Origin: GCA-2728135 sp002728135
GTDB lineage: Bacteria > Pseudomonadota > Alphaproteobacteria > UBA828
DNA length: 64,000 nt
NCBI GenBank assembly: GCA_963997635.1
Contig: CAXEND010000007.1
Coordinates: 1-64,000 of the forward strand
Direction: 5' to 3'
The stretch's first letter is position 1. Each line of letters starts with the position of its first letter. This document shows positions 34,187-42,869 of the stretch, piece by piece. A program made the translations under genes and the position numbers. The notes beneath the pieces are model-generated. The model was not told the DNA's origin, did not search any database, and was given only the letters and a program-made list of their open reading frames with translations.

Positions 34187-35346
34187 CTGACACCAAGACC
34201 TCTTGCAATTATTCCTCTCATAATTTCAGGTGTTCCTCCTCTAAATGAGAATGAAGGAAGTTGCATTATTAATTCAGCCATCATGCTTTCATATTTTTCT
34301 ATATTATTGCCGTTTAATGTTGGCTCTAAAGGTAGAGCTTTCCGGGTTAATTCAATTACTTGGCGCTCAAACTCATTGCCAGTGTCTTTTACTACTGCTG
34401 CAGCAACATCAGGATTTTCCCCACGTTCTAACATTCCGGCTATTGATATTGACATTGTTCTAAGAGATACAAGTTGTGCAGTTAGTTTTCCAATTGTACG
34501 ATCAATCTCACCATCATTTTTATTTTTTGCTGAGTTGATGAGTTCTAATAAAACATTATAAGTTGATAGAAATCTCTCGGGACCACTTCTTTCGTATGCC
34601 AATTCTGCAGTAACCTGCTGCCATCCATTTCCTTCTTTCCCAATAATTCTATCAAGAGGTATTGCAGTTTCATTAAAAACAACTTCATTGAATTCGTGAT
34701 GCCCTAGCATGTTTGGAATGGGATTAATAATTATATCATCATTTTTAAGGTCAATTAGGAATTGGCTCATACCAGCATGTCTATTTTCACTTGGTTGTTC
34801 TGTACGGGCCAAAAGAATCATCCAATGGTTGATATGGGCATTACTAGTCCAAACCTTTGTTCCATTAATTGTCCAATTATTTGGAGATTTTTTTGCTCTG
34901 GTTCTGATGGACGCAAGGTCGGAGCCTGAGTCAGGTTCACTCATGCCAATTGAAAAATAACATTCACCTTTAGCTATTTTAGGAAGAATTTGTTCTCTTT
35001 GTTCTTCAGTACCATACTTAATTAGTAAAGGTCCACTTTGTCTTTCCGCAACCCAATGAGCAGCAACTGGTGCACCAGCAGCAAGGAGTTCTTCTGTCAC
35101 AACAAAGCGCTCTAGAGCACTTTTTTCTTGCCCACCATATTTTTTTGGCCAAGTAAGTCCAAGCCAGCCCATCTCCCCAATTGATTTACTGAATTCAGCA
35201 GAAAAAGTTGACATAAAATTTGATCTGGGTGTCCAGCCAAGTTCGGTCTGTGATTTTAACAGAAATTTTCTAACTTCGGATCGTAATTTATCGGTTGATT
35301 CTGGAAGTGAAGCAGGAGGGAATTTGAGAGATGGTTCAGATGTCAA
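34183..35346 (-). CDS. Acyl-CoA dehydrogenase, long subunit (387 aa)
   Basis: An FAD acyl-CoA dehydrogenase, first gene of the minus-strand operon. It has the flavin-binding segment SIGMSEPDSGSDLASIRTRA, KVWTSNAHINHWMI, and the C-terminal FRGGTPEIMRGIIARGLG. In that last motif a glycine stands where many members carry the catalytic glutamate (YEGT), so the base must come from elsewhere, or be supplied by the partner. It overlaps the shorter dehydrogenase by four bases. The operon continues with a CoA ligase and a crotonase. Confidence 0.88.
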   Translation of the reverse strand: MTSEPSLKFPPASLPESTDKLRSEVRKFLLKSQTELGWTPRSNFMSTFSAEFSKSIGEMGWLGLTWPKKYGGQEKSALERFVVTEELLAAGAPVAAHWVAERQSGPLLIKYGTEEQREQILPKIAKGECYFSIGMSEPDSGSDLASIRTRAKKSPNNWTINGTKVWTSNAHINHWMILLARTEQPSENRHAGMSQFLIDLKNDDIIINPIPNMLGHHEFNEVVFNETAIPLDRIIGKEGNGWQQVTAELAYERSGPERFLSTYNVLLELINSAKNKNDGEIDRTIGKLTAQLVSLRTMSISIAGMLERGENPDVAAAVVKDTGNEFERQVIELTRKALPLEPTLNGNNIEKYESMMAELIMQLPSFSFRGGTPEIMRGIIARGLGVR

Positions 35347-35430
35347 TTCTAATTCTCCTTATTAGAGTTAACTGTTATTATATTCGTTTTTATGAAAAGA
35401 ATTTTTAATCAGTTTGTATTTGTGAAAGAT

Positions 35431-36348
35431 TTAGTATTCATGTTCATTTAGCCAATGTGCATATTCTTTAACACCCTTATGAAAGTCTACTGTTGGTTTG
35501 TATTTAAGTTCAGCTTTGGCAGCAGAAATATCAAATTTTCCATGTACTAAGTCTCCTGCATATTCTGTGTCAAGATTTGTTATGTCTGCATTCGGAACAA
35601 TTGTTTTTACAACATTTGAAATTTCATTAAAACTGAGCTTCTCTCCACCTGTAATATTATAGGCTCTACTAGGTATCTTATTAATATTCCATGCAGAAAG
35701 AACTGCATTTACGACATCGTTAATATGTATATATTGCCGGCTAAACTTTTTCCCGAAATTAAATACACTAGGTTTTCCTATTTTTGCATTGCGTATCATT
35801 TCGCGAAGTATGCAGCCAGTTGTCCGCTTTGGCCCATACACCCAGGAAAAACGCAGAGCAACAGCATCTATACCATGCTGAGATGCATAAGCCCGAGTTA
35901 ACACATCACCAGCTGCTTTAGATGCACCGTAAACATCAATTGCATTTAATGCACAATCTTCTTTGATCATATCATGACTTAATGGTGTGTCACCATAGGC
36001 AGATGTTGAAGAACAATAAATTAAACGTCTAAGTTTATGTACTCTCGTTATTTCTAGTATATTTGCTGTCCCACTAACATTGATATCTATGAGTGTTCGG
36101 GGTTCATCCTTACAAAGCATAGGACCAGAAATACCTCCACAGTGAATAATGCCTGATGCACCATCTTTGACAAGAGATGTTAACCCTTCGTAGTCCCTTG
36201 AATCTATTTGTTTATATAAAAAACCAGATATCTTATCTTCAGGTATGATATCTGTCGCAATAAAAGGAATTCCTTTTCCACGCAATTTCTGTACTAGAGC
36301 TGAGCCTATTAGCCCAGCTGCACCAGTAATGATTATTGGTTCTAACAT
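35431..36348 (-). CDS. NAD-dependent epimerase/dehydratase, extended SDR (305 aa)
   Basis: An extended SDR of the nucleotide-sugar epimerase/dehydratase type. The dinucleotide motif is ITGAAGLIGSALV at the N-terminus, the active serine region is YCSSTSAYGD and the catalytic motif is YGASK. The C-terminal part carries RQYIHINDVVNAVL and YNITGGEKLSF, typical of sugar-nucleotide enzymes. It stands alone, 84 bases from the dehydrogenase operon. Reaction and sugar are not identifiable; a role in surface polysaccharide precursor supply is plausible but unproven. Confidence 0.87.
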   Translation of the reverse strand: MLEPIIITGAAGLIGSALVQKLRGKGIPFIATDIIPEDKISGFLYKQIDSRDYEGLTSLVKDGASGIIHCGGISGPMLCKDEPRTLIDINVSGTANILEITRVHKLRRLIYCSSTSAYGDTPLSHDMIKEDCALNAIDVYGASKAAGDVLTRAYASQHGIDAVALRFSWVYGPKRTTGCILREMIRNAKIGKPSVFNFGKKFSRQYIHINDVVNAVLSAWNINKIPSRAYNITGGEKLSFNEISNVVKTIVPNADITNLDTEYAGDLVHGKFDISAAKAELKYKPTVDFHKGVKEYAHWLNEHEY

Positions 36349-36448
36349 AAGTTATTTTTCCAAAACAATAACAACTGCCTATTTGTTTCTAAAAACTATA
36401 AAATCAATTCGAGTATCTATCTTGCTTTTTAAGAAATTGAAATAAATA

Positions 36449-37492
36449 TTAATGTGACCTGTTTATACAAAAATTCACTACATCTTTAAGAGCATGTTTT
36501 TCAGGGCTGTCCTTGAAAAGACCTAACGCATCTTTTGCAACAGAGCCATAATGGCGTGCACGTTCAAAAGAATCAGCTAAGGCATTATGTTTAGTGATGA
36601 ATTCTAGGGCTGTATCAAAGTCCTTTTCATCTTGTTCTCCGATTTCCATGGTGCGTTTCCAGAAATTGCGTTCAAATTCGTTCCCCCTTCTAAAGGCTAG
36701 AAGAATTGGGAGCGTTATTTTTCCATCGCGGAAATCGTCACCTATAGATTTTCCTAAATCTTTCTCCATAGCAGAATAATCGAGTGCATCATCAACTAAC
36801 TGGTATGAGATTCCAAGATTTAGACCAAAACTTGCCAAAGCGTCTTGCTCTTGTGATGATTTTTCCGCTACTAATCCCCCCAATCGACATGCTGCTGAGA
36901 AAAGTGTAGCAGTTTTTGCTGTAATAACATCTAAGTATGCATCCTCACTTGTTTCTGTGTCATTTGAAGTTACAAGTTGCATTACCTCACCCTCAGCGAG
37001 AGCTGCTGATGTACTTGCTAGAATATCTAATACACTTAATGAACCATCTGCGACAGATAATTGGAAAGCTCTTGAAAATAGAAAATCTCCTACTAAAACG
37101 CTAGGTTTGTTACCCCAAACCGCATTAGCTGTAGCGTTGCCACGCCTAAGATCACTTTCATCTACTACATCGTCATGCAAAAGTGTTGCAGTGTGAATAA
37201 ATTCGACACAAGCGGCAAGGTCTATATGCCTACGGCCAGTGTATCCACACATTTTTGCTGTTGCTAACGTAAGCATAGGTCGAAGCCTTTTTCCACCCGA
37301 GGCTATAATATGGCCTGCTAATTGTGATATGAGCACAACAGGGCTTTCCATTCTCTCAAGAATCACACGATTGACAGCCTTCAAATCTTCGTTAACTAAT
37401 TTGTGCAGCGCATCAAGTGTTGGAGCAGTTTCTTCAAGTTCCTTTGCTATATCATTTTCAGCCTGATCAGCAAGTATTACTACTTTGCCCAC
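36449..37492 (-). CDS. ispB: Polyprenyl diphosphate synthase, octaprenyl type (347 aa)
   Basis: A long-chain trans-polyprenyl synthase making the ubiquinone side chain from farnesyl and isopentenyl diphosphates. The first aspartate-rich motif DDVVD is at residues 107-111, with GGKRLRP before it. The second is LVDDALDYS, and GKSIGDDFRDGKITLPI follows. Its position divergent from a TrmN6-like methylase and S49 peptidase gene is the usual alphaproteobacterial arrangement. The product chain length is inferred from family and context. Confidence 0.9.
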   Translation of the reverse strand: MGKVVILADQAENDIAKELEETAPTLDALHKLVNEDLKAVNRVILERMESPVVLISQLAGHIIASGGKRLRPMLTLATAKMCGYTGRRHIDLAACVEFIHTATLLHDDVVDESDLRRGNATANAVWGNKPSVLVGDFLFSRAFQLSVADGSLSVLDILASTSAALAEGEVMQLVTSNDTETSEDAYLDVITAKTATLFSAACRLGGLVAEKSSQEQDALASFGLNLGISYQLVDDALDYSAMEKDLGKSIGDDFRDGKITLPILLAFRRGNEFERNFWKRTMEIGEQDEKDFDTALEFITKHNALADSFERARHYGSVAKDALGLFKDSPEKHALKDVVNFCINRSH

Positions 37493-37698
37493 AACTTTTT
37501 CCCATTTGAATTATTTGAATAAACAACTATTTAAATCATCATATCATGTGCTTTTGCAGTGGGATAGCATGATTTATATTAGCTAAATTTTTTATTTACC
37601 TTATACATATAAATATCAAGTATAGCATCATTTAAAATATATCCATTTAGAAGTTTCTGAGCTGTAAAAAAATATATAAATAAATTAGGATACTGAAA

Positions 37699-38463
37699 TT
37701 GGAAGCTCTCACTGAAGATACTCTTTTAAACGGAAAAGTAATTATACAACAGCCAAAGGATGGCTTTAGGGCTACCTCCGACTCAGTTTTTCTTGCATCT
37801 GCAATTAATGCGGGCACGAATGACCGTATCCTAGATCTTGGATGTGGAAGTGGGTCGGCTTCTCTATGCCTGGCTAATAGGGTGGGTGACACAAAAATAG
37901 TTGGCCTTGAAATTGATCGTGACCTTGCTCGTCTAGCACAAGATAATGCAGTTCTTAATGGATTTGAGAGAAGGTTTGAATCGATTGTTGGTGATCTTGT
38001 CAAGCCTCTCCCGCGTATTGCTCCACACAGCTTTGATCATATAATGGCCAATCCACCTTACTACGAAATTGGTAAAACTACACCTCCACGCCAAAGCAAG
38101 AGGCTAAGAGCTCATAGTGACTCACAAGTAAATTTATCTTCATGGGTTTCTTTTGCATTTAGAATGGCTAAGCACGGGGGAACAATAACATTTATACAAA
38201 GGACAGAAAGGTTAACTGATATGCTGAAATACCTTTCTGCACGTTCTGGTCAAATCACAGTTTTTCCTTTGTGGTCTCATGACCCCTTTATTGATCGATC
38301 AAAGGGGGCTAAAAGAGTAATAATTCAAGCAAAGATGGGCTCGGATGCAGAACTGAAACTTCATGGTGGCCTTATATTGCATAATCCTGATGGGACTTTC
38401 ACCAAGGAGGCAGAAAAGATTTTGCGTAAAGGTGATGCTTTAGATTTATTGGGGAGCAAGTAG
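37699..38463 (+). CDS. TrmN6-like class I methyltransferase (254 aa)
   Basis: An SAM-dependent N6-adenine methylase related to tRNA1(Val) adenine-37 methyltransferase TrmN6/YfiC. The SAM motif is LDLGCGSG at residues 46-53 and the adenine-specific catalytic motif NPPY is at 118-121, preceded by the DGFRATSDSV segment typical of the family. The start is TTG at 37699 behind TAGGA. It is divergent from ispB and followed by an S49 peptidase three bases later. The tRNA target is inferred from the family. Confidence 0.88.
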   Translation: MEALTEDTLLNGKVIIQQPKDGFRATSDSVFLASAINAGTNDRILDLGCGSGSASLCLANRVGDTKIVGLEIDRDLARLAQDNAVLNGFERRFESIVGDLVKPLPRIAPHSFDHIMANPPYYEIGKTTPPRQSKRLRAHSDSQVNLSSWVSFAFRMAKHGGTITFIQRTERLTDMLKYLSARSGQITVFPLWSHDPFIDRSKGAKRVIIQAKMGSDAELKLHGGLILHNPDGTFTKEAEKILRKGDALDLLGSK

Positions 38464-38465
38464 AT

Positions 38466-39326
38466 ATGATAGGACGTATATTTTCAATCTTAAGGTTTGG
38501 TAGAACATCAAGAGTAGTTGCGATTGTAAGGCTTGATGGTATCATTGGAAATGCAGGAGCATTCCGTGCTGGTCTTACAGATGACCGTTTGGGTCCGGTT
38601 ATTGATCGTGCTTTTCGGATAAAAGGATTAAAAGCTTTAGCTTTAGTAATTAATTCACCTGGCGGTTCCCCAGTCCAATCTGCACTTATTCATGATAGGA
38701 TAAGAAGGCTGTCTAATGAAAAAAATGTTCCTGTATTGGCATTTGTAGAAGATGTTGCTGCCTCTGGTGGCTATTGGCTTGCAATATCAGCAGATGAAAT
38801 TTTTGTTAATTGTAACTCTATAGTTGGCTCAATTGGTGTTATTTATTCTGGTTTTGGGTTTTCAAGAGCTATGGAAAAAATTGGAGTTGAAAGGCGGTTA
38901 TATACAGCCGGACAAAAAAAATCGATGTTAGATCCTTTCTCTCCCGAGCATTCTGAAGATATTAAGAAATTAACAATAATTCAGAATGAGATGCACCAAA
39001 ATTTTATAAATGCAGTTCGAGGTCGTAGAGGGCAGAGACTAAAAGGGGATAATTCAGAGTTATTTTCTGGTGAATTCTGGCTTGGCAAGCAAGCCATGGA
39101 ATATGGACTAGTTGATTCTCTCGGAGAATTAGTAAGTGTCCTTAAGGAACGTTTTGGAGATGATGTTAAAATGAGGAAAGTTGCACTTCGTCGTAGTTGG
39201 TTTCGTAGGCGTTTCCCAATGCTTGGAGTAAGTGATATTCAATTATCAGAAATAGGAGAAAACCTTGCGTTAAATGCACTGTCAGCTATCGAAAAGAGGT
39301 CTTTATGGGGAAAGTATGGTTTGTAA
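38466..39326 (+). CDS. S49 family peptidase, SppA/SohB-like (286 aa)
   Basis: A signal-peptide-peptidase-type serine protease with a Ser-Lys dyad. The nucleophile is Ser100 in VAASGGYWLA and the probable general base is Lys152 in GQKKSMLDPF. NSPGGSP (residues 63-69) and GSIGVI are the other family blocks. It lacks the clear N-terminal membrane helix of many SppA proteins, so it may be cytoplasmic or peripheral. It is coupled to the methylase gene and sits in the conserved block upstream of glyQS. Confidence 0.9.
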   Translation: MIGRIFSILRFGRTSRVVAIVRLDGIIGNAGAFRAGLTDDRLGPVIDRAFRIKGLKALALVINSPGGSPVQSALIHDRIRRLSNEKNVPVLAFVEDVAASGGYWLAISADEIFVNCNSIVGSIGVIYSGFGFSRAMEKIGVERRLYTAGQKKSMLDPFSPEHSEDIKKLTIIQNEMHQNFINAVRGRRGQRLKGDNSELFSGEFWLGKQAMEYGLVDSLGELVSVLKERFGDDVKMRKVALRRSWFRRRFPMLGVSDIQLSEIGENLALNALSAIEKRSLWGKYGL

Positions 39327-39515
39327 ATTATTGAAATCATATTCAATTTTGTGTTCAAATGGGGTTGACAATATGCTTATAGGCAGGAATATGCGTTTGT
39401 CCTAGTAAATTTGTGGGGCTTAATATCTCTTATTCACTCTCAATAAATATATCAAACCCTTTTATTGGCGTAATATGAGGTATATACTGATTACATAAAT
39501 AGAATCTAAATAGCT

Positions 39516-39534
39516 GTCCTATAATGTTTAGGAC
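39516..39534 (+). promoter_or_regulatory. Inverted repeat with embedded -10 hexamer before the small membrane protein
   Basis: GTCCTA (39516-39521) and TAGGAC (39529-39534) form a perfect inverted repeat around TAATGTT. A consensus TATAAT lies at 39520-39525 inside it, and the AGGAGG ribosome site begins a few bases downstream. A single GTCCTA half-site recurs at 39399-39404. It could be an operator over a -10 box or an RNA hairpin; no good -35 is visible. Confidence 0.4.
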
Positions 39535-39549
39535 GGCAAGGAGGCATCA

Positions 39550-39708
39550 ATGTTTTCGCCAATGAAACTGTTAGTGTTAGTTGCAATTATTGCCGTAATT
39601 TGGTTCGGCTTTAAGGCAATTGGTAAACGCAACAAAATTCGCGAAGAAAAAGCGGAAGCTCTAGCTCGTGAGGAAAGCAATACAAGCTCAAGAGACCAAG
39701 ATAGCTAA
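39550..39708 (+). CDS. Small single-pass membrane protein (52 aa)
   Basis: A short gene with a strong AAGGAGG ribosome site seven bases before the ATG. Residues 6-23 (KLLVLVAIIAVIWFGFK core) form one hydrophobic helix, followed by a basic stretch GKRNKIREEK and a charged, Ser/Gln/Asp-rich tail. This predicts an inner-membrane anchor with a cytoplasmic charged C-terminus. It lies between the S49 peptidase and glyQ. I do not recognise a named family. Its strong start signal and intact membrane design argue that it is real. Confidence 0.75.
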   Translation: MFSPMKLLVLVAIIAVIWFGFKAIGKRNKIREEKAEALAREESNTSSRDQDS

Positions 39709-39834
39709 TAGTAATTTAGCGGTTATTAACAAGATTTTCAGGTTATACATTCACAATTCTTTTAAAAAGGATTTTTATGGGCTAATAATCGATTGTCTTT
39801 CATGTGGTGAAACCTAAAAGTAACTGAGGAAAAA

Positions 39835-39885
39835 ATGCAAGCGCTTCAAATAAAACCCTGCAAGCGACTTGGTAAAAATGAATAA
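39835..39885 (+). CDS. Candidate 16-codon leader ORF overlapping the glyQ start
   Basis: ATG 39835 follows TGAGGA four bases upstream and encodes MQALQIKPCKRLGKNE, ending at 39885, just past the glyQ ATG at 39878 in another frame. The glyQ ATG has no good ribosome site of its own. Translation of the leader could therefore deliver ribosomes to glyQ by coupling. It holds only one glycine codon, so classical glycine attenuation is unlikely. Not proven to be translated. Confidence 0.35.
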   Translation: MQALQIKPCKRLGKNE

Positions 39886-40780
39886 TAATAATTCTAAAAC
39901 TGACAACTCTTTCCAGAACATTATACTCTCCCTTCAAACATTTTGGGCTGAGCATGGTTGCGTCTTGTTGCAACCTTATGATCTAGAAGTTGGTGCAGGA
40001 ACTTTTCACCCAGCAACAACCCTCAGAAGCTTAGGACCAGAAACATGGAAGGCAGCATATGTTCAACCATCTCGAAGGCCGGCTGACGGACGGTATGGAG
40101 AGAATCCTAACCGACTTCAGCATTATTATCAGTTTCAGGTTGTAATTAAGCCCTCCCCACAAAATATCCAATCTCTTTATTTGTCTTCTCTGGATAGTCT
40201 GGGTATTCATTCAAAATCCCATGATATAAGGTTTGTTGAAGATGACTGGGAGAGTCCTACACTTGGTGCATGGGGCCTTGGTTGGGAGGTTTGGTGTGAT
40301 GGAATGGAGGTTTCCCAATTTACGTATTTTCAGCAGGTGGGGGGTATTGATTGTGACCCAGTTACTGTAGAAATTACCTATGGTTTAGAACGTCTTGCAA
40401 TGTATATCCAAGGTGTGGAAAGTGTTTATGAAATAAAATGGAATCAAGGTCCTGGCTCAAATTCTATATATTACAAGGATGTTTTTCAAAGAGCCGAGAA
40501 AGAATTTTCGACATTTAATTTTGAACATGCAAATACAGAAATACTCTTAAGGCATTTTGATGATGCAGAAAGGGAATGTAATGACCTTCTTTCTGAAAAC
40601 ATTCAACTTGCTTTGCCGGCCTATGATCAATGTATAAAAGCCAGTCATATTTTTAATCTGCTTGATGCACGAGGAGTAATTAGCGTTACTGAGCGTGCAA
40701 GCTATATTGCAAGGGTTAGATCTCTTACTAAGTTATGTTGTGAGTGTTGGTTAACAAATTCACCTAGTGTGGAGGGTTAA
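39878..40780 (+). CDS. glyQ: Glycyl-tRNA synthetase alpha subunit (300 aa)
   Basis: The catalytic alpha subunit of the bacterial alpha2beta2 glycyl-tRNA synthetase, which activates glycine and charges tRNA-Gly. Family blocks are LQTFWAEHGCVLLQPYDLEVGAGT, the AYVQPSRRPADGRYGENPNR motif, and FTYFQQVGGIDC. ATG 39878 is chosen; an in-frame TTG nine bases upstream is also possible. The start overlaps a small leader ORF. The beta subunit gene starts four bases after its stop. Confidence 0.95.
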   Translation: MNNNNSKTDNSFQNIILSLQTFWAEHGCVLLQPYDLEVGAGTFHPATTLRSLGPETWKAAYVQPSRRPADGRYGENPNRLQHYYQFQVVIKPSPQNIQSLYLSSLDSLGIHSKSHDIRFVEDDWESPTLGAWGLGWEVWCDGMEVSQFTYFQQVGGIDCDPVTVEITYGLERLAMYIQGVESVYEIKWNQGPGSNSIYYKDVFQRAEKEFSTFNFEHANTEILLRHFDDAERECNDLLSENIQLALPAYDQCIKASHIFNLLDARGVISVTERASYIARVRSLTKLCCECWLTNSPSVEG

Positions 40781-40783
40781 CTA

Positions 40784-42859
40784 ATGCCAGATTTGCTTCT
40801 TGAACTTTTTTCTGAAGAAATCCCAGCACGTATGCAGACGTCAGCGTGTGCGAATTTAAAAAACCTATTTGTTAATAGGTTGGGAAAGGAAAGGTTAAGT
40901 TTTGCATCTGTTCAAACATTTGTGACACCACGTAGATTATGTATAGTAATCAATGATCTTCCCAAGAAACAGCCAGATATAGAATTAGAGAGAAAGGGAC
41001 CTAAAGCTGATGCTCCTAAATCAGCTTTAGATGGATTTCTAAAATCTACTGGTGTTACAATTGAAGATTGTACATTAAAAGAGACCCCAAAGGGGAGGGT
41101 GTGGTTCTGTTCTAAAACTGAGATAGGTAGTGATACAAAAAGCGTTTTCCAAGATCTTATACCAATTATACTGCAAGATCTGCCATGGCCAAAATCTATG
41201 CGATGGGGCTCAGGTAAGCAACGGTGGGTCCGTCCACTTCATAGTATTTTGTGTGTTTTTGATGAAGAAGTTGTTCCTTTCAACTTTGCGGGAGTTTCAT
41301 CAGGCAACTCCACACAGGGCCACCGGTTTATGGGTTCAGATAATTTTCAAATCAATAATTTTAGCGATTATAGAGAAAAGCTTTTTTCAGAAAAAGTTAT
41401 TTTAAATCCTTTAGATAGAGAGACACTTATTCGGGATGGAGCTCAGAAATTAGTAAATGACCTGAATCTCACACTAGATATGGATGATGTTTTATTAACT
41501 GAAAATGTGGGATTAAATGAATGGCCTGTGCCTTTAATCGGAAGTTTTGATCCTTTATTTCTATCTGTGCCTGAGGAGGTTTTGGTTTCTGCAATGCGAA
41601 GCCACCAAAAATATTTTGCAATTCGCGACTCAGATGGAAATTTAGCACCTAAATTTATTTTAATTTCTAATTTAGAAACAGCTGATGGTGGTAAAGCTAT
41701 AATTAGCGGTAATGAGCGAGTTTTACGTGCAAGATTATCTGATGCAAGATTTTTTTGGGAAGTGGACCTGAAAACAAAATTAGAAATTTTTAATGAAGAT
41801 CTCCAGAAAGTAATTTTTCAGGCAAAATTGGGTTCTGTTGGAGATAAAATTGAGAGAATTACTTCTATATCTAAAACATTATGTGATTTTATCCCAAACT
41901 CAAATATTAAAAATGCTGAACGGGCTGCTCATTTATGTAAGGCAGACCTTGTGACAGAGATGGTTGGTGAGTTTCCAGACCTTCAAGGAATAATGGGCTC
42001 ACACTACGCTAGGGCACAAGGAGAGTCTGATCAAGTAGCATCTGCGATTGCTGAGCACTATAGACCACAGGGGCCTAGTGATCAGTGCCCAAGTTCAGAA
42101 ACTAGTATTGTAGTGGCTTTAGCTGATAAAATAGATACGTTAGTTGGTTTCTTTCTAATTGATGAGAAACCAACTGGTTCAAAAGATCCATATGCTCTTA
42201 GAAGGGCTGCCTTAGGTATTATTCGGCTGATTTTAGAAAATCAACTAAGTATCCCTTTGGGTATGATTATTTCAAATTCAATTTCTGAATACGAGAAAAA
42301 GATAACAAATCAAATATCTTTAGAAGCTTTAACATCAACTTTATTAGAGTTTTTTACTGAAAGGCTTAAGGTGCATTTGAGAGAAAAAGGAATTAGACAT
42401 GATTTAATCTCCGCTGTTTTTGCAGCAGGCTTTGAAGATGACCTTTTACGCCTTTTAAGTCGTGTTGACGCACTTAAGGCCTTTCTTGATAGTGATGATG
42501 GTGCAAACCTTTTAATAGCCTATCGAAGGGCAGCCAATATTTTGCGTATTGAGGAAACAAAAGATAAGAAATCTTTTTCAAGCAAAACAAATCCTCAAGA
42601 ATTTACGGAGCAGGCTGAAAAAAATCTAATGAATAAGATAAATTCTATTTCTGAACAGATAGGGAGATCCCTTCAAAATGATGATTTTCGTGGAGCCATG
42701 GTATCCATGTCAAAATTAAGGGCTCCTGTTGATGATTTTTTTGAACAGGTTAAAGTAAATGATAGTAATTTATCTTTACGTGAGAATAGACTCCGACTTT
42801 TGTTTAACGTCAAGATAGCTATGGATGAATTTGCTGATTTTTCTCTAGTGCAGGGGTAA
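40784..42859 (+). CDS. glyS: Glycyl-tRNA synthetase beta subunit (691 aa)
   Basis: The beta subunit of glycyl-tRNA synthetase, which binds tRNA-Gly. The N-terminus LLLELFSEEIPARMQ, the block KSMRWGSGKQRWVRPLHSILC, MRSHQKYFAIRDSDG, and the HD-like region HLCKADLVTEMVGEFPDLQGIMG are characteristic. The C-terminus carries the anticodon-binding DALR-like helices. Length is normal. It forms one operon with glyQ and ppdK. Confidence 0.95.
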   Translation: MPDLLLELFSEEIPARMQTSACANLKNLFVNRLGKERLSFASVQTFVTPRRLCIVINDLPKKQPDIELERKGPKADAPKSALDGFLKSTGVTIEDCTLKETPKGRVWFCSKTEIGSDTKSVFQDLIPIILQDLPWPKSMRWGSGKQRWVRPLHSILCVFDEEVVPFNFAGVSSGNSTQGHRFMGSDNFQINNFSDYREKLFSEKVILNPLDRETLIRDGAQKLVNDLNLTLDMDDVLLTENVGLNEWPVPLIGSFDPLFLSVPEEVLVSAMRSHQKYFAIRDSDGNLAPKFILISNLETADGGKAIISGNERVLRARLSDARFFWEVDLKTKLEIFNEDLQKVIFQAKLGSVGDKIERITSISKTLCDFIPNSNIKNAERAAHLCKADLVTEMVGEFPDLQGIMGSHYARAQGESDQVASAIAEHYRPQGPSDQCPSSETSIVVALADKIDTLVGFFLIDEKPTGSKDPYALRRAALGIIRLILENQLSIPLGMIISNSISEYEKKITNQISLEALTSTLLEFFTERLKVHLREKGIRHDLISAVFAAGFEDDLLRLLSRVDALKAFLDSDDGANLLIAYRRAANILRIEETKDKKSFSSKTNPQEFTEQAEKNLMNKINSISEQIGRSLQNDDFRGAMVSMSKLRAPVDDFFEQVKVNDSNLSLRENRLRLLFNVKIAMDEFADFSLVQG

Positions 42860-42869
42860 GGGAATAATA

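Noticed and set aside
39709..39877. Glycine riboswitch or T-box upstream of glyQ
   Set aside because: I could not find the conserved cores or a plausible anti-terminator; the leader ORF is the only structured element seen.
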